From NCBI GenBank assembly GCA_026770575.1, contig MU657165.1:620228-684227 (forward strand): a stretch of DNA of 64,000 bases, written 5' to 3'. The position numbers and the translations under genes are program-made. Below the pieces are notes generated by a model. The model worked only from the letters and a program-made list of their open reading frames with translations. It ran no database searches and was not told the origin of the DNA. The DNA is from Pelagophyceae sp. CCMP2097. Lineage: Eukaryota; Sar; Pelagophyceae. Positions 8,146-18,353 of the stretch are shown here, one piece after another. Numbering within the stretch: position 1 is the first letter of the stretch; each line of letters begins with the position of its first letter.

Positions 8146-9607
8146 ATGGGGGCGTCGTCGTCGGTGCGTGATGCCGCCGCAGGCCCGACGCGGCTCACCG
8201 CGCCTTAGGCCGTCTACGCGGACTTGGTGCGCGACGAGATCGGCGACTCTGCGATGGTCCGCGTCGACCAAACGCTCACTCTGGTAGCCCTCGTGGCGTG
8301 CCTCGCCAACGTCGCGGTCTGCGTCATGGCCGTCAAACGTCACGCGAGGCGGGTGCACCACCTCTCGCTGCAGCGCGGCGCCATGCGCCTCCTCCTCGTC
8401 GGGCCCGTCTACTCGTGCCTCATGCTATTCGCTCTGAAAGTCCCGAGAGCCGACTTCTACTTGGCTGCGCCGGTCGGATTCTACGAAGGCTACGCGTTTT
8501 TTTGCTTCTATGGCATGCTCGCCTCGTTTGCAGACGGCGAGGAGAAGCTCGCCCACGCGCTCGCGTCGGTGCCGGGCCAACCAAACGCGCTTGTTTACTA
8601 TCCGTGCGGCCGCGAGTCGAGAGTCCTCTGCTTTGGAATCGGGCACGTCGCCGTCCGGCGCTTCCAGGACACGGCAGACCTCCTCTCGTTCCTCAAGGGC
8701 TGCGTCGCGCAGGTCATGGTCGTCAAGCCGCTGTCCGTTTTCGCCATGCTCTTGCTCGGCGGCGCCGGCCTCGTCGACGCCGCAAACTACTGCAGGCTCG
8801 TATCAGTCGCCTCGCTCTGGTGCGCCCGGTCGCAGAGCGGACGCCGCCCATGTTTTCGGTCAGGCTGATGGCCAACGCGTTTGTGCAGCTGTACCACGTC
8901 ACGCTGCCTCGCATCCGCGGCCTCGGCGGCGAGAAGATCTTCGGGCTGCTCCTGGTCATGGTCGTCTCGCTGATAATTCAGGCGCGTCGCCTCTGCGCCG
9001 GCCGCGCGAAATGGCGCGCGTAGGACGTGGTCACGTCCATCCTGCTGCTCGACTCGCACGCCACGTCCGCGACGCGGAACATCTCCACAAGGCTCATCTT
9101 CATCCTCACCATCATCGAGTTCGCCGCCTTCTCGACATTGTTCTATAGGCGCGCCCTCCCGCGCGTGGGACGCCGTGAAACGCCGTGGGACGCCGTGGGA
9201 AACCGTGGGACGCCGTGAAACGCCCTCCCGCCGTGAAACGCGCCCGCCGAGACCGCTCCGACACGCAGGCTCGTGCCGCCCGAGCGCTTCGCGGCGGTAA
9301 ACTGGAGCCTCTCGTCGCAAAACGCCGATACGTTTACGCCGCCGCCGCCGCAGCAGCTCTCCGCCGCGAAATTCGCGCTGTGAGATCCCGACGAGGGGCG
9401 CTTGAAGCATGCTCCTCCGGCACCGTCTCTCCTCCGACGCGCTTTCATAGGATGCTCCTCGACCCGAGGACGCTCTTTGCCGTGCAGCGGAAAAAGTCGC
9501 GGGCCGCGCCGAGCAAGGTCCACCGCGAAACGGCGCGCGCCGGCCGCTTCGAGCACAAGGAGGAAGAGGACTATGATGAGACGACGTCGCTCATCGACCG
9601 GTCATGA
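8146..9607 (+). CDS. TMEM184/OSTalpha (DUF300) family membrane protein
   Basis: Multi-pass membrane protein of the organic solute transporter alpha/TMEM184 family. Six exons keep frame: 8146-8163, 8209-8819, 8864-8990, 9024-9139, 9269-9379 and 9451-9607, giving 379 residues. Family landmarks are RLLLVGPVYSCLMLF (usual R-x-L-x-MVPVYS), FYEGYAFFCFYGMLASF (usual YEAYVIYNF), the Cys-rich FLKGCVAQVMVVKPL segment and later hydrophobic helices. The C-terminus is acidic (EHKEEEDYDETTSLID), possibly a sorting signal. The first exon is 18 nt. The intron 8991-9023 is only 33 nt, starts GCGCGT and contains an in-frame TAG, so it must be removed. The transport substrate is unknown. Confidence 0.82.
9163..9236 (+). 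repeat. GTGGGACGCC/GTGAAACGCC minisatellite in an intron
   Basis: Six to seven 10-bp units alternating GTGGGACGCC and GTGAAACGCC, within intron 9140-9268 of the TMEM184-like gene. Confidence 0.85.
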
Positions 9608-9731
9608 CAGGGGGAAGCCCACCACAGCCTCTGCAGCGGCCCCGGCCTTCCGCCGGCGCATACCGCTTTCGTGCGCGCACTGCAGCCTTGGTTCCTTATT
9701 TGACTCGGATCGCTTAGTCGGATTTGACCGC

Positions 9732-10943
9732 TTATTTGATCAACGTTGATCCGCGCTCATGGGCGCTCGTCTCGCAGGCCGCGAGGAGCGCGGCGCATTT
9801 CGGGAGGATGATGCGCAAACCGTCGGCGGCGTCGGCCGCGTCCGGGGCCGTCTCCCTGAGCAGGCGCGCGAGGCGCGGCCGCGCGTCGGCGTTTGCCCAG
9901 GACGCGTTTGCGAGGGCCGCCTCGACGGCGTCAAAGTTGGCCAGCGTGCCTCGCAAGTCGTCGGAGCCGCGCTTCTTCGGGGCCGCCGATTCGTCCGCTG
10001 CCCGCGGCATCTCCGTGCCGACGAAGGCGCCCACCGCGGCCAGCGCCTCGTCGAGGTTGAGCTGCATGGCCTCGTACGTCGTTACATGCACGGCGACCCC
10101 ACTCCTCGCGGCGCGCGCGGCGGCGGCGCACGTGACCTCGTTGCTCAATATGGTCAGCCGCACCGCCTCGAGGAGCGCGGCCACGTCGGGCGAAAACGGC
10201 GCCTCGGCGCGCGAGACGCACGTGCCGCGGGCCTCAAGCTGGCCGTTGGCGTAGCAGAGCCGGAGTTTCCGGCGTGCCCGGCCGCCGCCGTCGTCGGCGT
10301 CGCGCGCGGCCGCCTGCTGCCGCCCGGGCGCGAGCGTCGTGAGGGTCTTGACATGGCTCATGGCTTTTACTGAGACGGCGAGTTTGACGACGTTGATGCG
10401 GACGTGCACGACGAGGCGCACGGAAGGCTGCGCGAGGAGCGAGAGGTCGATAAACGCCGCAAAGTGGTGGAAGGCAAACGTGATGCCGTGGGCGACGGCC
10501 TCCGCGGCGCCGGCGCCCGAGCCGCTGGGGCTCCCCCGCACGGCGCAGCTCTCCTCGACGGTGTGGTCGTCGGGCCGGACGAGGCCGCGCGTACACGCGT
10601 GAAAGGACCGGACGCGGTGTTTCGCGGCGGTGCCGAGGTACGCCGCGAGGAGCCGCCGGAGCTCTTCCGCGGCTTTGGCGTCGACGGTGGCCGGGTCGCG
10701 CGCCGGCTGCCAGTGCTCGTAGGGCTTCTGCGCTTCCACAAAGGCGGTCGGGAGGCTCTTAAACTTGATGGCCTCTTCGAAGACGGAAATGCCTGGCATC
10801 GAATTGAGCAGGGCCGTGAGCCAAGTCGACCCGCTGCGGCCGTGCTTCAGCAAAAAGACCGCAGTCGCCGGCGCCGGCGCCGCGGCGCCGTCGCGCGAAA
10901 ACGGCGCCGACGCCGCGGCGCAGGCCAGCAGCAGGACCCGCAT
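9732..10943 (-). CDS. sulfotransferase-like protein with signal peptide
   Basis: Single-exon protein of 403 residues, predicted to transfer sulfate from PAPS. The ATG at 10943 is chosen because it begins a signal peptide (MRVLLLACAAASAP); the frame is open further upstream through repeats. The PAPS 5'-phosphosulfate loop is VFLLKHGRSGSTWLTALLN, with E and F in the usual following region (ISVFEEAIKF). A 3'-phosphate-binding-like segment is VVHVRINVVKLAVSVKAM. Several Cys residues suit a lumenal enzyme. A Golgi or secretory location is likely; the signal peptide followed by Phe could alternatively be a plastid leader. The acceptor is unknown. Confidence 0.7.
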   Translation of the reverse strand: MRVLLLACAAASAPFSRDGAAAPAPATAVFLLKHGRSGSTWLTALLNSMPGISVFEEAIKFKSLPTAFVEAQKPYEHWQPARDPATVDAKAAEELRRLLAAYLGTAAKHRVRSFHACTRGLVRPDDHTVEESCAVRGSPSGSGAGAAEAVAHGITFAFHHFAAFIDLSLLAQPSVRLVVHVRINVVKLAVSVKAMSHVKTLTTLAPGRQQAAARDADDGGGRARRKLRLCYANGQLEARGTCVSRAEAPFSPDVAALLEAVRLTILSNEVTCAAAARAARSGVAVHVTTYEAMQLNLDEALAAVGAFVGTEMPRAADESAAPKKRGSDDLRGTLANFDAVEAALANASWANADARPRLARLLRETAPDAADAADGLRIILPKCAALLAACETSAHERGSTLIK

Positions 10944-11015
10944 CGTACGCGGCCCCGGCGACGTCGCAGCGGTCCTCGGCAAAGATCCGCGGACCAGTCG
11001 ACGGAGGCTCCTCGG

Positions 11016-11083
11016 TGCGCCTCCAAATGGGACCCTTTGGCACCGGAATGATGCGCCTCCAAAGGGACCCTTTGGCACCGGAA
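11016..11083. repeat. 36-bp tandem duplication
   Basis: TGCGCCTCCAAA(T)GGGACCC continuing TTTGGCACCGGAA occurs twice with a 36-bp period, upstream of the sulfotransferase start at 10943. Confidence 0.85.
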
Positions 11084-11170
11084 CGCGTCCGCGCGGGCTC
11101 GACAAGGTGCGACCCCCTCGTCCGCGCCCTGCTCGTCCACGACTCGCCTGCCTTCCCCCTTGAGCTATAC

Positions 11171-11222
11171 TTGTCACTGCTCGTCCACGCCCTGCACGTC
11201 CACGACACGCGTCGCGTAAGCC
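11171..11222. repeat. dispersed 52-bp repeat, copy A
   Basis: TTGTCACTGCTCGTCCACGC through GTCGCGTAAGCC. A copy with two mismatches over 52 bp lies at 25233-25284. Both copies are intergenic. Confidence 0.85.
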
Positions 11223-11398
11223 TTCCCCCTTCTTTTCAACCCAAGTGGGCAGCGGTTGAAGGATACAAGAACAAGTTTTTGAACACATGTTCGAAATTTC
11301 TACTTTAGCGATTTCTTTCGGGTCTCAAGTTGATCCGAGGCTCGCGAGACGTTTCGACGGAAGGCTGGTCTCCTGAAGCGGGTTCAGTAGCTACCCGC

Positions 11399-12280
11399 TC
11401 AGCAAGTGCCAATCTTTGCGTCGTCACGCCGCGTGCTCAGAGCGTCGTCTTTGGTGGGTGCACCCAGATGCCCAGGATGCTCGTTGGTATCGCTTAGATG
11501 GGTGGGGCTCGCCCCAAAGGGTCCAATCTCGGCGAGTTCCGCGGCGTCAGTCCCACTCGTCGTCGTGCACGTCGCCATCGCCCGCGGGCCTACGGGGCGG
11601 CGCTCGCGCACGCTCGGCGCTTGACGCGAAGGGACGTACGCCTCTGGGGCGTCTTTCATGCTGGCTTTTGCCTTCATGATGTTCGACCCGAAGCCGGCGT
11701 CGACGTCGACGGCGACGTTGGACGAGGCGTACAGGCTCGTAGCGCCGTGCTGCGACCCCAGCTTGGCGCGCGGCGCATTGGCGACGACGCGGAGGGCGTG
11801 GGCGCACGGCGCGCGCGCCGCGTCGAGCACCGCCTCGACGGCGTCGCCCGGCGAGACGACGGCATCGGCGGTATCGTCTTGGGCGCGGAGCTGCGCGAGG
11901 AGCCTCGCGGGCACGAGGAGCGTCAATAATAGCCCCGCGGCGCCGTCCTCCGGCGATGCGGCTGCCCAGCGCAGGCGGTCTGCGGCGGCGGCGCGCGCGG
12001 CGTGCAACGCGTCGACCTCGCTTGCGCTCGCGGCGGCCACGTCCAGCGAGACGACGACTGCGGTCACGGACCGCTTGTCGGCGGCGCCGACGTTGTTGCG
12101 GAGGTGGCCCGCGGCCCGGCCGAGGCGCTCGAGCAGGACGTCCGGCACGACCTTGACGACGACGCCGCGGACGACGAGATCCGCGTCGGCGTTGGAGTCG
12201 CCCGCGGCGTCGTTCGAAGTCGACTCCGGCGAGTGCGCCTCCGGCGGCCACTCGCCGCCGTACGTCACGCGCAAGACCAT
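11399..12280 (-). CDS. hypothetical Ala-rich protein
   Basis: Unrecognised protein of 293 residues read from the ATG at 12280 (MVLRVTYGGEWPP). The frame stays open upstream to 12442, where another Met would add 54 residues. The central part alternates hydrophobic strands and helices (VVRGVVVKVVPDVLLERL, then TAVVVSLDV, then LLLTLLVPARLLAQL), which looks like a folded domain rather than a chance frame. The C-terminal 80 residues are Pro/Ser/Thr-rich and probably disordered, or may run past an unrecognised intron. No catalytic motif is visible. Confidence 0.5.
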   Translation of the reverse strand: MVLRVTYGGEWPPEAHSPESTSNDAAGDSNADADLVVRGVVVKVVPDVLLERLGRAAGHLRNNVGAADKRSVTAVVVSLDVAAASASEVDALHAARAAAADRLRWAAASPEDGAAGLLLTLLVPARLLAQLRAQDDTADAVVSPGDAVEAVLDAARAPCAHALRVVANAPRAKLGSQHGATSLYASSNVAVDVDAGFGSNIMKAKASMKDAPEAYVPSRQAPSVRERRPVGPRAMATCTTTSGTDAAELAEIGPFGASPTHLSDTNEHPGHLGAPTKDDALSTRRDDAKIGTC

Positions 12281-12639
12281 CTCGCCGAGACGCCCGCCGA
12301 GACGCCCGCCGAGGGCGGGCGCAGCCGCGGGCGCGCGAGCCCGCGCGAAAAATCCGATATCGATGCGTTCGATGATGTGTTCAAAGAAAGGGGTCTCTCG
12401 GCGCCACAGCCAAAAGCACGAGTAGAGCCGGCGAAGGCTCACGCGACGCGCATCGTGGACGATTAGAGCCTTCGGGGGTAAGTTCTAACAAAGACTGTCA
12501 AAGTGACACCGACTCGAATTGACCCGTCCAGGGTGGCACCGATTACCACCGCGCCGTTGTTTGTTTCAGGCTTCGCGTGCTTGCGAGACGACGAACGAGG
12601 GGCCACCTTTCAAATTCAAGCAGGTGCGTCACCTTTTTC

Positions 12640-12778
12640 TTCTTCTTCGGCGACGTCTCATTTTTGAATTTCAAAATTCAAACGCACGCACACAACTTGA
12701 ACTCTACAGGTGCCTCACTCCGACCCGAACCGACTCGCACGCTCGGCACTCTCTCCGACTCGCACACTCGCACGCACA
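12640..12778 (+). promoter_or_regulatory. AT-rich H4 promoter region
   Basis: Immediately upstream of H4 is an AT-rich patch, TTTTTGAATTTCAAAATTC, followed by AAACG and an ACTC/CGCAC-rich leader. A similar palindromic patch (TTTCGAAATTTCGAAATTC) occurs between the Rtt106-like and APS kinase genes at 34998-35016. Promoter function is inferred from position and composition only. Confidence 0.4.
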
Positions 12779-13099
12779 ATGTCTGGGTGCGGCCAAGTCA
12801 GCAAGGGCTTGGGCAAGGGCAAGGGCAAGGACGCCGCGAAGCGCCACCGCAAGGTCCTGCGCGACAACATCGGCGTCGCCAAGCCGGCCATCCGCCGCCT
12901 CGCCCGCCGCGGCGGCGTCAAGCGTATCTCGGGCCTCATCTACGAGGAGACGCGCGAAGTGCTCATGATCTTCCTCAAGAACGTCATCTGCGACGCCGTC
13001 ACGTACACGGAGCACGCGAAACGCTACACGGTGACGGCCATGGACGTCGTCTACGCGCTCAAGCGCCAGGGAATCACCATCTACGGCTTCGGCGGCTAA
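12779..13099 (+). CDS. divergent histone H4
   Basis: Intronless H4 gene of 106 residues; core nucleosome subunit. The core is unmistakable: [48 protein letters not shown] and a YGFGG end. It departs widely from canonical H4, which is nearly invariant in eukaryotes. The tail reads [16 protein letters not shown] instead of SGRGKGGKGLGKGG. A residue is missing after DNI (GVAKPA for QGITKPA). Others include TRE for [12 protein letters not shown] for FLENVIRDA, KRYT for KRKT, and [10 protein letters not shown] for QGRTLYGFGG. No animal-type histone 3' stem-loop is visible after the stop. It could be a specialised variant or a relaxed paralog. Confidence 0.95.
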   Translation: MSGCGQVSKGLGKGKGKDAAKRHRKVLRDNIGVAKPAIRRLARRGGVKRISGLIYEETREVLMIFLKNVICDAVTYTEHAKRYTVTAMDVVYALKRQGITIYGFGG

Positions 13100-13611
13100 G
13101 CAGCTGCGCACCCGGATCGCCCCCTCTCCTATAGGGCGCCCGTCGCTCGACTAGCACACCCTCAACCGGTGTTTCCCAACACCCCCCAAAAGAAACGGAA
13201 TGCGGACCGCCGCCCCCTCGAGGACGCTGCCAGAGGCACGGCCCTCGTCCGTTTGTATTCGGCTCACCCCAGGGCGATCGGGGACGATCGACGCCGGGGT
13301 CCGTGCCGCTCGCGCGCAAACCCGACCACGGCGTCCGTGCCGCTCGCGCGCAAACCGCGGCACCTGCCTTCCGAGGCCGCGGCTGCTGAGGCGCGCGAGG
13401 CCCAAGGGCGCAGCACGTCGCGGGCCTCTCGGGCGCGCGGCATGGCTCTCGCCCATCTCGGTCGAAGCCGCAATCGTGCGTCTGGCGGTGTTGGAACTCG
13501 CGAGCATAGGTCGTCTGTTTGCCTCTCGCGGCGCGATTCGATCATAGCTCGGCTGGCGGCGCCCTCGACTCGCACGAAAGGCGGAGTTACAATTATAGTT
13601 GAGGGCCGCCG

Positions 13612-16233
13612 TCACTCGTCTTCGTGCTGCAGGTCTCGGGCTTCGTGCTGCAGGTCTCGGGATTCCTCTCCGTCGTCTGGTCGTTCGAGCCGTCGGTCGA
13701 GCGCGTCGAGGAGCGCTGCCGCGGGCGTCTCGGCGCCGCAGACGAGCGCGTGTGCGACGCTCCTCTTAAACGTCTCCAACGTGTGGAGATTGGCGTGGAC
13801 CTTTTCGAGGCAGGGGACGAGGCCGTCGACGGTCTTGACGGCGAAAAGACGTTTGACGTGCAGCAATATCTGCGTCAACACGGCGTCGGGCGTCGATGCG
13901 AGCGTGGCGTCGGCGCCGCGGTACGCGAGGGCGTCGCTCCGGGCCCGCGCCGCAAGAGAGCAGACGTGCGCCAGCGCGCGAGCCACTTCATCGTCGTCGT
14001 CGATTTTCCAGTCCACGGGCACGAGCGGCCGCAGCGCGTCGGCCACGCGCCCACGAAATTTTCGCGCGTCGCCGGCGTCGGCGACCGCGGCCCGCCTGCG
14101 AGGCCACGTTCTTGAAGCGCCGCGCGAACAAGACGCACCACTTCTTGAGTTCGTCCAAACACGCCTCGATGGGCCGCGGCGCCTCAAACGTCAACGCGAC
14201 GACGCGCCGCGCAAACGCTTCGAGCCTGGCGCGAGGCGGTCCCTTCCGGAACCCGGCGAAACGCACCTCAAGCAAGCGGCCCCCCACGCGGCCCCTTCCG
14301 GAACCCGGCGAAACGCACCTCGGCAGAGCCTCGCAGGCCGTAGCGAGCTTGCGGACGGCGGGCGGCACGTCCTCGGCGTCGCGCAGCTCGAGGTCGCGGC
14401 AGACCTCTCGGAGCACGTCCGTCGCCACGGACCGGGGCAGGTCTTCGAGAGCGTGCAGCTGCAGGTCAAAGTCCAGCTTGTCGCGGCCCACAAGCTCGGC
14501 GCTAAGGCAGGCGTCCTTGGGATCCGTCGCAAGGCCAGCCGCAAGGCGACGCACGTGGAGAGGTACTTGCGCAGCTCGCGCTCTCTTCGCATCGTCGTAG
14601 TCGTCTTCGTCGTGGCGGCGAGCCTGCCGTTTTCGGACCAGTCTCCTCCAGTCGCACGCAGCGGGCCCGTGCAAAGCGCACCGGCGCTCGAGGTGCGCGA
14701 TGGCTCGCTGCGCGTCTCGCCACTCGTGGAGCGTCGGCCGGCAGAGTAGGCCGTCGCGCTCCGCGGTCACGCGCTCCACCAATTTTTGCGAGGCGCGGAG
14801 CGATTCCTGCGCCAAACGCAGCTCCTCGGCGAGCGAGACGTCGCCTGCGGAGCCGCATCGTCAGGGGCGCCGCGAGGGACGCATCTATAGGCGCGTTCCT
14901 CGGGGCGACGGCGCCGACGCACGTTCCTGCGCCGTCCTCGGCGGCGGCGGGGCGGCGCAGACGTCGGCAGCCTCTGCCTCTTCCACGCCGGCAAAGAGGC
15001 GGCGGCCCTGCGGCTCGTCGTCGCCGCGCGAGACGGCCGCGCGGAGCTGCGAGACGTCGTCCCGCAGCGCCGCGAGCTCGTCCTCGAGGCGCGCCCGCTG
15101 CGCCGCGGCCATGCTACGAAGACGGGTCGTAAAAGCATCTCTTCGCACGTCGCCCGCGAGGGCACGTCGCCACCGCGGTGGTTATGAGGGCCGCACCGTG
15201 CGACTTGCAGGGCCTTTGCGTCCTACACGGAGACTCTGCCGAGTCCAAGTTGCACGACAAAGGGGGTTCCGCAGTCGCACCGCGGCGTTGCCCTTGCGCG
15301 GCGAGCGTCCCGTCGCCGCTTCGAACGCCGCCGCGGCGTCCGCGGGCCTATCGTCTCGATGAACGACACCGTCGCCGCGTCGCGGCGGGACGCGGTCGCG
15401 CGCAGCTCCGACGGCGACTTCGGCGACGCCGGTTGCCGCTCCGCCTCGCGCCCGAAGCCTGCGGTGCGGCATGAGGGCGCTGGGTGCGCGGGGCGCCAAG
15501 CACGCACGTTTCTCGGCGGCGGCGAGGCGGCGTTCCGAGTCCCGGCGCGCGTCCTCCGACCTGCAGGCGAAACAAGTCCTGCCGGGACTTTGCGTTGGGA
15601 GGCCCACGGCAGACGCGGCGCCTTGCGCGCGGAGCCGCGCCTCGACTGCGGCCTTGTCCTCTCGCAGTTTCGCCGCGCTCGCAGCCTCGCGCTGCGCCTT
15701 GCGCGCAGACGTCTCCGACTTGGCCTAGCGGCGCGCGTCGACGGCGTGCGCGAGCCCCCTTCGAGATACAGACCGTGTCGCTTGCCGACTCGCTCTTCCA
15801 CTTTGAGACCTCGGCGCGCGCCGCCGTCGCGGTCTGCGACGCGCTGCGACGCTCCGCGGCGGCTGCGGCCTGCTCGAGGTGCGCCTTGGACACGGCGAGC
15901 CTGCGGTGGACGCCTCGCGGGCCCTCTGGCGCGGCGGGCGGGGGCGCGCCTCGCGATCTGCTCGCCGCGTTCGCTATACTTCGTCAGCAGCTCACGCAGG
16001 CCGACGTCGAGGCCCGCGGCACCGAAGCCGTGTTCCGAGAGCCTGCGGCGCGTCTCCGAAAGGCGGCGGCGTGTAAGAACATCAGCCGGCGCGCCGGAAA
16101 CGCACAGTCGCTCCAGGTCGTCGACGCCGCCGTCGCCGCGGCCCCGCTGCACGAGCTGCTCCGTCGAGTCTAGCGCCGCCATCGCCGCAGTCAGCGCGGC
16201 GCGCGCCTCGACCGCAGCCCGGCCTTCCGCCAT
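13612..16233 (-). CDS. CEP70-like centrosomal coiled-coil protein
   Basis: Multi-exon gene read right to left. The start at about 16233 gives MAEGRAAVEARAALTAAM, then a segment TRRRLSEHGFGAAGLDVGL resembling the N-terminal Cep70 region. It is followed by coiled-coil exons (for example SKAHLEQAAAAAERR near 15890 and RLEDELAALRDDVSQLRAA near 15100). A His/Asp-rich domain follows (14815-14190; KLDFDLQLHALEDLP). The C-terminus has ILLHVKRLFAVKTVDGL and CLEKVHANLHTLETF, close to the conserved Cep70 end (HFxxLFDVxSxxGVYP). Exons switch frame repeatedly and are not all resolved. Cep70 binds gamma-tubulin and acts in centrosome or basal-body organisation. Assignment rests mainly on the C-terminal block. 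Confidence 0.5.
13620..13663 (-). repeat. 21-bp tandem repeat in CEP70-like C-terminus
   Basis: CTTCGTGCTGCAGGTCTCGG repeated twice, encoding duplicated ARDLQHE at the protein end. Confidence 0.85.
14237..14322 (-). repeat. 52-bp tandem duplication spanning a probable intron
   Basis: CCCTTCCGGAACCCGGCGAA with ACGCACCTC occurs twice, 52 bp apart. On the minus strand each copy starts GTGCGTTTCGCC, that is, a duplicated 5' splice site within the CEP70-like gene. The intron probably runs from the first GTGCGT to the AG before 14225. Confidence 0.7.
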
Positions 16234-16356
16234 TTTTGAACGCGGCCTTTTCAAAAATCCTTTTTAAAAAATTGAGAGCCGTTGAACGCTCCCACTCGCC
16301 GTCGGGGCTGCGGCATCGGCGCACTCCAGGCCTGCGCGACTGCGGGGCGACTCTGG

Positions 16357-16996
16357 ATGGGCGACCGCCGCGGCGCGACGCGCCTGCCGCCCGAGGTGAA
16401 CCGCGTGCTCTACGTGCGCAACCTGCCTTACAAGACGGAGGAGATGCTGTCCACCGACGAGATTTACGACATCTTCGGCAAATACGGCGCCATCCGGCAG
16501 TGCGTCCCTCCTATGACGCCATGTTTCGCCCAGAGCCACACGGCGGTAGGCCCCTCCGGGGGCCACTTTTCAGGGGCCGGTCCTCCGACTTGCGAGGCGG
16601 CCCCAAGTTCTTCCCGCCTAGATAGACAGCATTTTTTCAAATGCTCAGCGTTGTGGCCGACGACCCTTCCGGGCCGCCCCACGTCTTCGCGGCCCGAATC
16701 GGCCATACGCGACATTATAGGATCCGAATCGGGAACAAGCCGGATACTCGCGGGACGGCGTTCGTCGTCTACGAAGACATCTACGACGCGAAAAACGCTG
16801 TCGACCACCTCTCCGGCTTCAACGTCTGCGGACGGTGCGCCATCCGCCGCGCGGCAAACGATTGCTTGATATGCAGGATAGGTATCTCATCGTGCTGTAC
16901 TACCAGGCGGCCAAAATGTCGAAAAAGGGCACCAACAACGACCAGAAAAAGGCCGAGCTCGAGGCCCTGAAACGAAGGATGCAAGAGGCCAACTGA
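16357..16996 (+). CDS. SF3B6: SF3b subunit 6 (p14), branch-site RRM protein
   Basis: Spliceosomal U2 snRNP protein contacting the branch adenosine and SF3B1. Exons 16357-16499, 16721-16834 and 16882-16996 join to 123 residues, close to the usual 125. The conserved features are [18 protein letters not shown] (RNP2), [32 protein letters not shown] (RNP1), [16 protein letters not shown] and YLIVLYYQ. A short insertion (TEEMLSTDE) lies in helix 1. All three exons are needed to keep frame; at intron 2 the acceptor GGATAG is used rather than the nearer ATGCAG because only it restores YLIVLYY. The gene is divergent from the CEP70-like gene across about 120 bp. Confidence 0.95.
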
Positions 16997-18353
16997 CCCA
17001 CCACCACTGTAATTTAAACTTGTTCTATAAGACGCCCGGAGCCGCCCGAGTCGACCCCGCCGCTCGCCTTCGTCGTGGAGGACCGTCGCGATGAAGGACC
17101 AAGTCGATGCCTTACGAATAGAGGCACGCCGAGGGCGCGGCGCGGACCAGGCACGCGCCGGATCCTCGTCTGTTCGTCCACGTTGTTTTGGACCGCCTCG
17201 ACGAAAACCATCCGTGAGACGCCGACCGGCTTCCGAGCGTCCGACGCGCCTCTAGAGCTCTCGACGAGGCACCCCCATGGGGCGGCTCCGACGGCGGCTC
17301 CGATGTCCTTCAGGCTGGGAATCGATGCGCGATTTGGCCCCCCTCGGCCGGCTCGCGCATGCGCACAAGTGGCTCCGCAAGACGGGCCACGTACCCCTAC
17401 GTCTGAACACACAAAAAAGATCACTATCTTTTTCGTCTGCCGAATCGGCTTTATGAATCTATGATTTATAAAACGGTCGTACGTTCAAGCCCGTGAAGAC
17501 GGGCCAGCCCATGATCTATACAGGCGGCAACGCGCGCCTGTCGCCGAGGCCACGCAAAGGAGCCGACGACAGCGCCACCTTTTATGCCACTCACGCGGCG
17601 GTGCTCAAGGCGACGCGGCGCGTCGACGCCAACCTCGCGCGGTGCTCCGATGACCGCAGCAAGAGGCCGGGCTCTTATCCGACGCACAAGGTCGCGCCAC
17701 ATGATCCTCGGATATCATCGGCAGAGGCAGTAAGCGAGGCCCGCTTAAAACACCACCGGCGGCGGTCGGGCGGCATTTCAATCCTGCGGCATTGCCTGCG
17801 GCGAAACGCGGAGGTCCTTCGCAAGGCCCTGAAAAAACTCGCAAGGTCGTTGATGAGTATCCGGCTTGTTCCCGATGAGCTTCCCGATGGCGACATCCTG
17901 CTCGCCGCAGAAGACGCTGTTCTTGGCCTTTTGGCCCGGGAATGTCTTCCACGGCTGAAGAAGGTGGCACTTTTGGCACTTTTGGCACGGCGGCACGCCG
18001 GGCGGCACTCCGGCGACACTCCGGGCACGGCAGATTGCCTAGAAGGGGCGCGTGGATTCAAGCCGCGATCAGCGCCGTCGTCCCCCGGCGTGTGCCTCTT
18101 CTCTGCTTGAGCTCGGGCTCTTCAAGCACGCCGTCACCACTGCGACGGTCCGGGCTTGCCGAGGAGCGTCGCAGACGCGGTTCCGTGCACAAGTGTTCGT
18201 TGATGTCTTGGTTCATCGCGAAAACGTCGACGGGGTTGCGGCTCCAAAAGGGCGCCTACCTAGGCTGTCATTTACCTGGGGAATACCCGAAAAGTAACGA
18301 AATTACCGCAGATTACCGGGATTCGAAGTAATCAGAGTAATATCGCTAAAAAC
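16997..18353. other. gene-poor stretch, no confident gene
   Basis: Both strands hold frames of 75-200 codons with weak protein character. The most protein-like are the minus-strand 17778-18008 (CQKCQKCHLLQPW, Cys-rich start) and the plus-strand 17493-17700. Neither has a recognisable domain, and GGCACTTTT microrepeats overlap the first. I annotate no CDS here. Confidence 0.4.

Noticed and set aside
13169..14749. Plus-strand open frame of 526 codons opposite the CEP70-like gene
   Set aside because: It is Arg/Ser-rich shadow coding; the minus strand shows a recognisable Cep70-like C-terminus and splice signals.
17778..18008. Cys-rich minus-strand frame (CQKCQKCHLLQPW)
   Set aside because: The Cys pattern comes from a GGCACTTTT microrepeat and no flanking exon or domain supports it.
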